This document shows, piece after piece, positions 1-5,366 of a stretch of 8,591 nucleotides of DNA (position 1 is the stretch's first letter; every line of letters starts with the position of its first letter). The position numbers and the translations under genes are program-made. The stretch covers positions 1 to 8,591 of the forward strand of contig DAOUQS010000072.1 in NCBI GenBank assembly GCA_030625465.1, read 5' to 3'. This DNA is from Amylibacter sp. (GTDB taxonomy: Bacteria; Pseudomonadota; Alphaproteobacteria; Rhodobacterales; Rhodobacteraceae). The notes beneath the pieces were generated by a model. The model saw only the letters and a program-made list of their open reading frames with translations. It did no database searches and was not told the DNA's origin.

Positions 1-160
1 TGGTGAGGATTTTGACACGGCGGATATGACCCCGATGGCCCGAAGCTTTTATTCGGAATCGAAGATGGTTTCGAACGCGTTGATCAAGTCGGAACTGGGT
101 GTTGTTTTGAAATATCCGGATTACAAAGCAGGGTTGGCGGCACTTGCAAGCCAAGTCTGA
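1..160 (+). CDS. NAD(P)-dependent epimerase/dehydratase family protein, C-terminal end (partial)
   Basis: Only the last 53 codons are present: the reading frame is open from base 2 and stops at TGA 158-160. The end of the protein carries the pattern S-K-x-V-S-N-A-x-I-K-x-E-L-G (about residues 20-33 of the fragment), then Y-P-D-Y-K-A-G-L. This is the usual tail of extended or atypical short-chain dehydrogenases related to YeeZ and other sugar-nucleotide epimerase-like proteins. In those proteins this segment closes the substrate-binding lobe. The nucleotide-binding Rossmann motif and the catalytic Tyr/Lys lie upstream of the window, so substrate and reaction cannot be named. The gene converges on the minus-strand gene ending at 241. 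The hairpin just after its stop has its T-tract on the minus strand, so it mainly serves that other gene. Family call fairly sure; function unknown. Confidence 0.7.
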   Translation, partial: GEDFDTADMTPMARSFYSESKMVSNALIKSELGVVLKYPDYKAGLAALASQV

Positions 161-193
161 CAAAAGAAAAGGGATAGTACAAAGTACTATCCC
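161..193 (-). terminator. Intrinsic terminator of the small exported-protein gene
   Basis: Bases 171-180 (GGGATAGTAC) and 184-193 (GTACTATCCC) form a perfect 10-base-pair stem with an AAA loop on the plus strand. Read on the minus strand, the hairpin is followed by TTTTCTTTT (bases 170-162), a good U-tract. On the plus strand it is followed only by TAAAAAC, so it works chiefly in the minus direction, for the gene ending at 241. It sits directly against the TGA of the convergent dehydrogenase gene and may also protect that mRNA's 3' end. Confidence 0.85.
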
Positions 194-240
194 TAAAAAC
201 TGTATGCAACTGACATAAAGTCAGAGCTTATAGCGTTCAA

Positions 241-435
241 TTAAGAACCAAGTGCTACAGCCGCTGCAATTACCAATAGAACAATTACTGGCACTGTTGC
301 GCTTGAAGAACCTGCTGAAGAGCTTGATGCTTCTGGCTCAGCTACTGGTGCTTCTACTACTGGCTCAGCCAATGAACCTGCGAATGATGTTGTGGCTGCT
401 AGTGTAAATGCAGCTGCTAGTGCGATAGATTTCAT
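241..435 (-). CDS. Small exported single-span membrane protein, 64 residues, function unknown
   Basis: The start chosen is ATG 433-435, with GGAGGA seven bases upstream on the minus strand. An ATG 33 bases further upstream is in frame but would put eleven charged residues before a clean signal peptide. The product has a signal sequence (MKSIALAAAFTLAATTSFAG, cleavage likely after Ala-Phe-Ala near residue 19). A short acidic Pro/Glu/Val/Ala stretch follows (about 23-37), then a Ser-rich linker containing four consecutive serines (about 38-48), and a C-terminal hydrophobic helix of Val, Ile, Leu and Ala (about 48-62) ending in Gly-Ser. It is therefore probably anchored in the inner membrane with a tiny periplasmic part. 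I recall similar short proteins in Rhodobacteraceae genomes, generally uncharacterised, but could not check this. The strong ribosome binding site and dedicated terminator argue for a real gene that may be abundantly expressed. Confidence 0.8.
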   Translation of the reverse strand: MKSIALAAAFTLAATTSFAGSLAEPVVEAPVAEPEASSSSAGSSSATVPVIVLLVIAAAVALGS

Positions 436-457
436 ATGAAAATCCTCCAATTTATAA

Positions 458-500
458 GTTCGTCGCAATTTAGGGAAAGGTAGACGGCCCCACGACGAAC
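458..500 (-). repeat. 8-base inverted repeat in the leader of the small exported-protein gene
   Basis: GTTCGTCG at 458-465 is exactly complementary to CGACGAAC at 493-500, with 27 bases between. The pair lies in the 162-base interval between the two minus-strand genes, about 25-65 bases upstream of the ATG at 435. It could form a leader-RNA stem or be a protein-binding dyad. Nothing in the sequence decides between these or excludes chance. I found no convincing -35/-10 pair in this interval and no terminator for the transpeptidase gene that ends at 598. Confidence 0.35.
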
Positions 501-597
501 ACCCAAGACTGTACCTCTGTCTGGCTTTTTAAGCAGCTAAATATGTGTATTGCAACAATAAGATACGAAAATACGGCCAAACAAGGGTAAAAAGTGG

Positions 598-1209
598 TTA
601 AATGAGCAACACTTGGGTGCCAACCTTGGTCAAATCAAACATAATTGCAATATGTTCGTTGAACAGCCCAATGCAACCATTCGATGAACGGCGGCCGATT
701 TTACGCGTGTCATGCGTGCCGTGGATACGGTAGTACTGCCAAGACAGGTATAACGCATGGGTTCCCAGTGGATTTTCAGGGCCGGGTGGAATGTATTTTG
801 GCCAATCCGGATTTCTTTTCAACATGTTAGCGGTCGGGCGCCAGTCAGGGCCGATACGTTTGCGAATAATGGATGTGCGGCCCAAGCGGGTCAGATCATC
901 TGATTCGGGAACGCTTGTCGGATAAAGCCGATAGATGCTTTCATCTTCTGACCAGTAATGCAAAGCGCGACTACGTGTATCAACCAGAATAACCCCGTTT
1001 CGCAGGTTCGAGAAATAGGGCCGCCAGTCTTTGGACTTAAAGTTGGAAGAATTCCGCCTTACAGTGCCCGAATAAGGGTCGGCGATGTTTTCCTGATCAA
1101 TATCTTGCAACATTGCGCTATCGGTTTGCGCCATTAGTTTTGTGCCAACCAAGGAAGGTGCTGCCAGCGCAGAGGCCGTAAATGTACGCCGTGTAAATTT
1201 TATATCCAT
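598..1209 (-). CDS. L,D-transpeptidase (YkuD domain) with Tat signal
   Basis: This 203-residue periplasmic enzyme is predicted to form or exchange peptidoglycan cross-links, or attach proteins to the wall, by acting on tetrapeptide stems with a catalytic cysteine. The N-terminus holds a twin-arginine motif (T-R-R-T-F at about residues 6-10, numbered from ATG 1207-1209), followed by an Ala-rich segment and a likely cleavage site after L-M-A near residue 28. The YkuD signature is complete near the C-terminus: N-P-L-G-T at about 146-150, the H-G-T-H motif starting at His163, and S-S-N-G-C-I-G-L with the nucleophile Cys179. A TTG directly upstream of the ATG is in frame but unlikely as start. The ribosome binding site is weak (AGG close to the ATG). 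The gene is divergent from the CAP lipoprotein gene. It resembles the ErfK/YbiS/YcfS/YnhG group; whether it makes 3-3 cross-links or lipoprotein links cannot be told. Confidence 0.9.
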   Translation of the reverse strand: MDIKFTRRTFTASALAAPSLVGTKLMAQTDSAMLQDIDQENIADPYSGTVRRNSSNFKSKDWRPYFSNLRNGVILVDTRSRALHYWSEDESIYRLYPTSVPESDDLTRLGRTSIIRKRIGPDWRPTANMLKRNPDWPKYIPPGPENPLGTHALYLSWQYYRIHGTHDTRKIGRRSSNGCIGLFNEHIAIMFDLTKVGTQVLLI

Positions 1210-1239
1210 CAACCTATTCCGAATTTTCTGTTCACTGTT

Positions 1240-1268
1240 TAGATAGTGTCTTTACACCACAGTATCAA
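1240..1268 (-). promoter_or_regulatory. Possible promoter of the Tat-exported transpeptidase gene
   Basis: On the minus strand TTGATA (bases 1268-1263, five of six matches to the -35 consensus) is followed after 17 bases by TATCTA (1245-1240), a poor -10 matching only its first three bases. Transcription would start about 25 bases before the ATG. The spacer contains GTGT-AAAG-ACAC, a small dyad that could be an operator or chance. The weak -10 keeps confidence low. Confidence 0.3.
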
Positions 1269-1285
1269 ATCAAACAATTGTTAAC

Positions 1286-1320
1286 ATGCTTATCGGGGGT
1301 TCCCAAGATGGGTTAAGCAT
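1286..1320 (+). repeat. 7-base inverted repeat upstream of the CAP lipoprotein gene
   Basis: ATGCTTA (1286-1292) pairs with TAAGCAT (1314-1320) across 21 bases, in the 147-base divergent interval between the transpeptidase and CAP genes. It lies about 37-70 bases before the CAP start. A weak promoter-like pair on the plus strand (TTCCCA at 1300-1305 and TAAATA at 1323-1328, spacing 17) partly overlaps the right arm, so the dyad could be an operator. An arm of this length can occur by chance. Confidence 0.25.
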
Positions 1321-1356
1321 CCTAAATAGGGGCAAGTTAAAGGGCCAAAGGGCGAA

Positions 1357-1866
1357 ATGATGATTAAAGCACTATCCATTGCAATTATGGCCGTTTTTAT
1401 GCTTTCGGCATGTACGAGCACCACACAACAGCCTGATGATGGCACATTTCGACCGACGATTTTTAGAATCCCGAAGAGTGCCACAAACAAAATTCAGTTC
1501 CGCCAGCTTGATACGATCAACGAAATTCGCGGTGTCGGCGGATTGCCGCTGTTGCAACTGTCTGAACAGCTGAACGCGGCGGCCAAGACCCATTCCATTG
1601 ATATGGCGAACCAGCAACGCCCCTGGCATTTTGGATCAGACGGGTCTTCGCCAATCGACCGTGTTGCAAGAACCGGTTATACGGGACGGATGCTGGGCGA
1701 GAATATTTCCGAGACCTATGAAAATGATACGGAAACTTTGCAGGCCTGGATGAACGACCCGGATGCCCGTGCCTCTATTCTTGATCCGGCAGCCCGCTAT
1801 CTGGGTTTTGCCTGGTTTCAGGAAAGTAACGGCAAGATCTGGTGGACACAGCTGACCGGCAGTTAG
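1357..1866 (+). CDS. CAP-domain (SCP/PR1-like) lipoprotein
   Basis: The 169-residue product begins with a lipoprotein signal: a hydrophobic run, then the lipobox L-S-A-C with Cys19. It should be lipid-anchored on the envelope. The remainder (about 48-169) is one bacterial CAP domain of the YkwD type: I-N-E-I-R near 54-58, G-L-P-P/L-L near 62-66, A-K-T-H-S-I-D-M-A with His79, H-F-G-S-D-G-S-S with His91, G-E-N-I with Glu115, A-W-M-N-D-P near 130-135, and a closing W-W-T-Q segment. The usual G-H-R-x-N-I-L stretch reads D-A-R-A-S-I-L, so one commonly conserved histidine is Ala137. The domain's biochemical role in bacteria is poorly known; it is often found with cell-wall proteins, which fits the two L,D-transpeptidase neighbours. 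Two ATGs in tandem (1357, 1360) follow an AAAGGG-type ribosome binding site; the first is taken. It converges on the next transpeptidase gene with 23 bases between. Confidence 0.88.
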   Translation: MMIKALSIAIMAVFMLSACTSTTQQPDDGTFRPTIFRIPKSATNKIQFRQLDTINEIRGVGGLPLLQLSEQLNAAAKTHSIDMANQQRPWHFGSDGSSPIDRVARTGYTGRMLGENISETYENDTETLQAWMNDPDARASILDPAARYLGFAWFQESNGKIWWTQLTGS

Positions 1867-1889
1867 GGTCTGGGTTTCGATCCTGAAGC

Positions 1890-2399
1890 TTAAGTCAGTA
1901 TATCTATCTGTGTGCCGTTTTTCACCATCGCGTAGATGGTTTCAATCTCTTCATTTGTGACGGAAATACAGCCGGCGGTCCAATCAGGCTTATTGCGGTC
2001 ACCCCTTAAAACAGGGCCGCCGTGAATGAAAATAGCACCACCCGGACTTTTGCCTATGGCTTTGGCCTTTGCGATGTCTTTTGCGTTTGGATATGAAATA
2101 CCCAAGCTAAGGTGGAACGCGCTGTTCGGGTTGCGCCGGTTAATAAAGTAGCTGCCTTCGGGCGTGCGCCCGTCGCCCTCTATTTTCTTGTGACCGCGCG
2201 GGGTGAAGCCCAGTTCGACATCATATTTTGCAATTACTTTTGCTTCATGCATCAGCCACATCGAGCGGGTGGATTTTTCCACAATAACCCGGGTAATCTG
2301 CAGACCATCGTATGCTTTGAACTTTGATGCTGGTGGCGCACCACATGCTGAAAGTAACACGGCACTTGCCGTTAAGGGTATGAAATCCCGCCTTTTCAT
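1890..2399 (-). CDS. Lipoprotein L,D-transpeptidase (YkuD domain)
   Basis: The start is ATG 2397-2399; an in-frame upstream ATG would extend the protein into rlmN and spoil the signal sequence. The 169-residue product opens with MKRRDFIPL, a twin-arginine-like start, and then a lipobox L-S-A-C with Cys19, suggesting a lipoprotein possibly exported by Tat. The YkuD domain spans about 33-168. It includes G-D-G-R-T-P-E-G-S-Y (about 75-84), P-N-A-K-D (104-108), I-H-G-G with His126, and T-A-G-C-I-S-V with catalytic Cys144. Thr replaces the common Ser three residues before the cysteine. The G-x-T-P-x-G motif places it in the YafK-like/YkuD subgroup, different from the transpeptidase ending at 598, and the two sequences share little beyond the active site. 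It follows rlmN with one base between stop and start (TAA-A-ATG), and a GGGGA motif lies inside the end of rlmN, so translational coupling is likely. Confidence 0.88.
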   Translation of the reverse strand: MKRRDFIPLTASAVLLSACGAPPASKFKAYDGLQITRVIVEKSTRSMWLMHEAKVIAKYDVELGFTPRGHKKIEGDGRTPEGSYFINRRNPNSAFHLSLGISYPNAKDIAKAKAIGKSPGGAIFIHGGPVLRGDRNKPDWTAGCISVTNEEIETIYAMVKNGTQIDILT

Positions 2400-2400
2400 T

Positions 2401-3564
2401 TTAGGTCCCCGTTTCCTGTGCAATCTTTTTAGCCGACTTTCGTTGCCGTTCTGTGGCGCTTTTCAGCTGTCCGCATGCCGCCATTATATCCTCACCACGC
2501 GGGGTTCGTATAGGGCTTGCGTAGCCGGCATCATTCACAATGTCGGCAAATGCTTCGATACGTTCCCAGTCCGAGCGCGCATAAGGTGATCCGGGCCAAG
2601 GGTTGAACGGGATCAGATTGATCTTGGCGGGGATGCCCGAGATCAGTTTGACCAGACGGCGCGCATCCGCATTGCTGTCGTTAATGCCCTTAAGCATGAC
2701 ATATTCAAAGGTAATGCGTTCCGAATTGGACAGGCGCGGATAGTCGCGACAGGCCTGCAATAGTTCGGCGATTTTGTGTTTGCGGTTGATCGGCACCAGC
2801 TTGTCGCGGATATCGTCCGTTGTGGCGTGAAAACTGATTGCCAGCATGCAGCCGATTTCAGCACCGGTGCGGATAATTTCAGGTACGACGCCACTTGTGG
2901 ACAGTGTGATGCGGCGGCGAGACAGGGAAATGCCTTCGTTATCCATCGCGATCAGCATTGCGTCGCGCACGTTATCAAAGTTGTAAAGCGGCTCGCCCAT
3001 GCCCATCAGGACGATGTTGGAAATCAGGCGTTTGTCACCGGCAGGTTTATCCCATTCTTCCAGATCATCGCGGGCAATCAGAATTTGACTGACAATTTCA
3101 CCTGCGGTCAGGTTGCGCACCAGCTTTTGCGTACCTGTGTGGCAAAACGGACAGGTTAAAGTGCAACCGATCTGGGATGAGATACAAAGCGTGCCGCGAT
3201 TTTTTTCGGGGATATAGACTGCTTCCACCTCATGCCCGCCGGCGATGCGCAGCAGGTATTTGCGGGTGCCGTCGGTCGAGATTTGGCGGGTGACGATTTC
3301 TGGGCGGGTGATCTGGAAGTTCTCTGCAAGGCTTGCACGAAAATCTTTCGACAGGTTGGTCATGTCATCAAAAGAGGTGGCACCCTTTTGGTACATCCAG
3401 CCCCAAATCTGATTGACCCGCATGTTCAGTTGCTTTTCGGGGGTACCGATGTTTGCGAATGCGGTCTTTAACGCATCACGCCGAAGGCCGATCAGGTCGG
3501 GCTTGCTGTCAGGGCTTTGCTTGCGCGGAATTGTTACCAAATCCGGTGTTATCGGTGCGCTCAT
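2401..3564 (-). CDS. rlmN: Dual-specificity 23S rRNA (A2503)/tRNA (A37) C2-methyltransferase RlmN
   Basis: This radical-SAM enzyme methylates C2 of A2503 in 23S rRNA, and in studied bacteria C2 of A37 in some tRNAs, improving translational fidelity. The 387-residue product is of normal length. The iron-sulfur cluster motif C-x3-C-x2-C is at Cys134, Cys138 and Cys141. The two cysteines of the methyl-transfer mechanism appear as Cys127 (L-C-I-S-S-Q) and Cys364 (A-A-C-G-Q-L), each nine residues beyond E. coli Cys118 and Cys355. G-M-G-E-P-L-Y-N (about 188-195) is the SAM-binding GGEP-like motif, and R-R-I-T-L-S-T-S-G (217-225) and S-F-H-A (244-247) are also typical. ATG 3562-3564 follows a modest AGGA. 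The gene has its own extended -10 promoter overlapping the upstream terminator, and it is followed immediately by the lipoprotein transpeptidase gene, probably on the same mRNA. Confidence 0.97.
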   Translation of the reverse strand: MSAPITPDLVTIPRKQSPDSKPDLIGLRRDALKTAFANIGTPEKQLNMRVNQIWGWMYQKGATSFDDMTNLSKDFRASLAENFQITRPEIVTRQISTDGTRKYLLRIAGGHEVEAVYIPEKNRGTLCISSQIGCTLTCPFCHTGTQKLVRNLTAGEIVSQILIARDDLEEWDKPAGDKRLISNIVLMGMGEPLYNFDNVRDAMLIAMDNEGISLSRRRITLSTSGVVPEIIRTGAEIGCMLAISFHATTDDIRDKLVPINRKHKIAELLQACRDYPRLSNSERITFEYVMLKGINDSNADARRLVKLISGIPAKINLIPFNPWPGSPYARSDWERIEAFADIVNDAGYASPIRTPRGEDIMAACGQLKSATERQRKSAKKIAQETGT

Positions 3565-3577
3565 GATGACAGGTTCC

Positions 3578-3610
3578 TATAAAACAGCCCCAAAACGGGG
3601 TTTCGGGGCT
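3578..3610 (-). terminator. Intrinsic terminator of the IalB-family gene
   Basis: On the minus strand AGCCCC (3610-3605) pairs with GGGGCT (3591-3586). The stem extends inward by a G-U pair and three A-T pairs to give ten base pairs with a five-base loop. It is followed by GTTTTAT (3585-3579), a short U-tract. It begins about 30 bases after the IalB stop. The G-U pair becomes A-C on the other strand, and the plus strand lacks a T-tract, so the element is oriented for minus-strand transcription. Confidence 0.75.
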
Positions 3611-3619
3611 ATTATAGCA
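3611..3619 (-). promoter_or_regulatory. Extended -10 promoter for rlmN
   Basis: Minus-strand bases 3619-3611 read TGCTATAAT: a perfect TATAAT preceded by the TGn extension. No good -35 lies 16-18 bases upstream (GGTTTT-like), which is usual for extended -10 promoters. Transcription should start about seven bases downstream, near 3604. That is past the first arm of the IalB terminator hairpin, leaving a leader of roughly 40 bases before the rlmN ATG. Confidence 0.65.
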
Positions 3620-3640
3620 TAAAGGTTAAAAGCAAAACCG

Positions 3641-4168
3641 TTACTTGCAGCGTTTTTCCGCTTCGGCAAGGGCGGCGGTAAAGCCGACAAGTGAAAACTT
3701 ATCGCTTGTTTTTGTGCCGCGCGCGCTTTGTGCTTTGACCACTGCGGATGCGCCGCGCTTCATCGAAGCCCGGATTTTATCATCTGTAGCGCTTGATTCA
3801 GGCCAGGCATATTCACCATCGGGGTACATTTTGTATTCGGAAGCTCCGATTGCCAAAATGACCGGGCTATCCGGTTTGAACGGGTAGCCGCCGGTGAATG
3901 AGACTTCGCCCTTAACGCCGGTTTTCGGCAGGTAAGTGACAAATAGTCTGATCTCGCCGCGTTTAACCGCGACGGTTTTTCCGCCTTTGGTGTTAACGGT
4001 TTTAGTGGGTTTCGATACGATCCAGCACCTAAGCGGTTCATTTTCAACGAAAACTGACCAGTCGGATTTTGAATCCACGACATTCGTCGAGGTTTGTGCC
4101 GTTACGGGTGTGGTACTAAAGGACACCGCTGCGGTTAAGCCGCATGTCAATGCAATTGCTTTGTTCAT
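3641..4168 (-). CDS. Invasion-associated locus B (IalB) family periplasmic protein
   Basis: The 175-residue product starts with a Sec signal peptide (positive N-terminus, hydrophobic core, V-T-A near 22-24 before Gln25). The mature part matches the alphaproteobacterial IalB-like family: D-W-S-V-F-V-E-N-E-P near 36-45, R-C-W-I-V-S with Cys48, F-V-T-Y near 76-79, V-S-F-T-G-G-Y-P-F near 89-97, A-W-P near 121-123, M-K-R-G-A near 136-140, and F-S-L-V-G-F-T-A near 158-165. Cys48 and Cys174 are the only cysteines outside the signal peptide and could form a disulfide. IalB was named for red-cell invasion in Bartonella, but free-living marine relatives carry homologues, and no virulence role should be inferred; the molecular function is unknown. 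ATG 4166-4168 is preceded by AAGG close by and by a GGAGG twelve bases away. The gene is divergent from the asparaginase gene and ends in its own terminator. Confidence 0.88.
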   Translation of the reverse strand: MNKAIALTCGLTAAVSFSTTPVTAQTSTNVVDSKSDWSVFVENEPLRCWIVSKPTKTVNTKGGKTVAVKRGEIRLFVTYLPKTGVKGEVSFTGGYPFKPDSPVILAIGASEYKMYPDGEYAWPESSATDDKIRASMKRGASAVVKAQSARGTKTSDKFSLVGFTAALAEAEKRCK

Positions 4169-4343
4169 TCTGCCTTACAGCCTCCAAGCTGTTTTTGTGA
4201 TTTTTTGCCTGCTCCGCCCAAATTAGGACGGAAATGTGTTGATGTTGTGGCAGTATACTAGAATAAGAATGATAAATATAGCCAGTAGGCAATGTATAAA
4301 CCTTTAATATCGGCGGATTATTGTCGATGAAAGCGGGATTCAA
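4169..4343. other. Divergent intergenic region between the IalB-family and asparaginase genes
   Basis: This 175-base, AT-rich interval must hold the promoters of both divergent genes. The only promoter-like words I see are the palindromic AGTATACT at 4252-4259, giving a TATACT -10 candidate on either strand, and TATAAA near 4295. Neither has a recognisable -35 at the right spacing. No small ORF, terminator or riboswitch-like structure was recognised. Confidence 0.3.
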
Positions 4344-5357
4344 ATGGAACCTTCGGAAATTATGGCAGAAGTGTGGCGTGGCCAGTTTCTGGAATCTGTG
4401 CATCGTGGGCATATTGCTGTTTGCAATGCAAAGGGCGATTTGCTGGCGGGTTGGGGTGACCCAACGGCGGTGATTTTGCCGCGCTCGTCGTGCAAAATGT
4501 TGCAAGCCTTGCCTTTGGTGGAAAGTGGTGCGGCTGAACAGTTCGGGCTGACATCGGAACATCTGGCACTGTCATGCGCATCGCATAACGGGGCTTTGAT
4601 TCATACCGGGCGGGTCAGCAAATGGCTGGACGGGCTTGGGCTAACCGAGGCTGATTTGCGGTGCGGCGGGCATATGCCCAAAGATGCCGAAGTTGCGAAA
4701 GGATTGCTTTGTGGGGATCATTGTTTCGATCAGACCCATAACAACTGTTCGGGTAAACATGCGGGCTTTTTGACCCTGAACAAACATCTGGGCGGGGGTG
4801 CTGAATACCTTGAGATAGATCACCCTGTGCAAGTAGCGGTTAAAGCAGCAATCGAGGATATGACGGGCGAAGATACTTACGGTCATGCCATTGACGGTTG
4901 CTCTGCGCCCAACTTTGCAATGACCCTGACGGGATTTGCCCGTGCATTGGCGCGTATGGCTGACCCATCGGGGCTTGGGTCAGTGCGTGAAACGGCGGCA
5001 AGGTCGTTGGTTGGCGCGATGGCAAAACACCCTGAACTGGTTGCGGGTGAGACGCGGGCATGCACCGAATTGATGCGGGCAATGGACGGCAAGGTGGCGA
5101 TTAAAACCGGTGCCGAAGGCGTGTTTGCGGCAATCATCCCGGCCCTTGGTATTGGCGTCGCACTAAAGGTCGAGGACGGGGCTACGCGGGCATCGGAATG
5201 TGCCATGGCGGCAATGCTGGTGCGTTTGGGCGTGGCAGACGCGGACCATCCGCTTGTGCGCAAACGGCTGTTTTACGAGCAACGCAATTGCAATGATTTT
5301 TCTGTGGGGACCATTCGGCCAAGTCAGGCGGTTTATCAGGACGGGGTCGGGATTTAA
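4344..5357 (+). CDS. L-asparaginase of the Rhizobium etli AnsA/ReAV type (asparaginase II family)
   Basis: This enzyme hydrolyses L-asparagine to L-aspartate and ammonia. The 337-residue protein has no signal peptide and is expected in the cytoplasm. It belongs to the family of the zinc-containing R. etli enzyme, unrelated in fold to E. coli AnsA/AnsB. Residues described for that enzyme appear at nearly the same numbers: Ser48 and Lys51 in R-S-S-C-K, Ser80 in S-C-A-S-H-N-G, the metal-site pair Cys135 and Lys138 in N-N-C-S-G-K-H, and the third ligand Cys186 in D-G-C-S-A-P-N. Lys254 in I-K-T-G-A-E-G-V-F probably completes the second Ser-Lys pair. ATG 4344 has only a weak upstream purine stretch. 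The alternative ATG 4362 (residue 7) would begin M-A-E-V, which also resembles family starts, so the exact start is open. A racemase gene follows nine bases after the stop, indicating one operon. Confidence 0.9.
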   Translation: MEPSEIMAEVWRGQFLESVHRGHIAVCNAKGDLLAGWGDPTAVILPRSSCKMLQALPLVESGAAEQFGLTSEHLALSCASHNGALIHTGRVSKWLDGLGLTEADLRCGGHMPKDAEVAKGLLCGDHCFDQTHNNCSGKHAGFLTLNKHLGGGAEYLEIDHPVQVAVKAAIEDMTGEDTYGHAIDGCSAPNFAMTLTGFARALARMADPSGLGSVRETAARSLVGAMAKHPELVAGETRACTELMRAMDGKVAIKTGAEGVFAAIIPALGIGVALKVEDGATRASECAMAAMLVRLGVADADHPLVRKRLFYEQRNCNDFSVGTIRPSQAVYQDGVGI

Positions 5358-5366
5358 GAGGTGGGT

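Noticed and set aside
210..224. CTGAC-ATAAA-GTCAG hairpin after the small exported-protein gene
   Set aside because: Only five base pairs and no T-tract; the stronger hairpin at 171-193 is sufficient as terminator.
1856..1922. CGGCA (1857-1861) and TGCCG (1913-1917) followed by TTTTT as a terminator of the CAP gene
   Set aside because: The arms are only five bases with a 51-base loop, and the downstream arm lies inside the convergent transpeptidase gene.
2112..3622. Several plus-strand open frames opposite rlmN and the lipoprotein transpeptidase
   Set aside because: They are antisense shadows of genes with complete family motifs on the minus strand and show no domain features or ribosome binding sites.
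4252..4259. Palindrome AGTATACT as -10 for the IalB and asparaginase genes
   Set aside because: No acceptable -35 at 16-18 bases on either strand; kept only as a remark in the intergenic entry.
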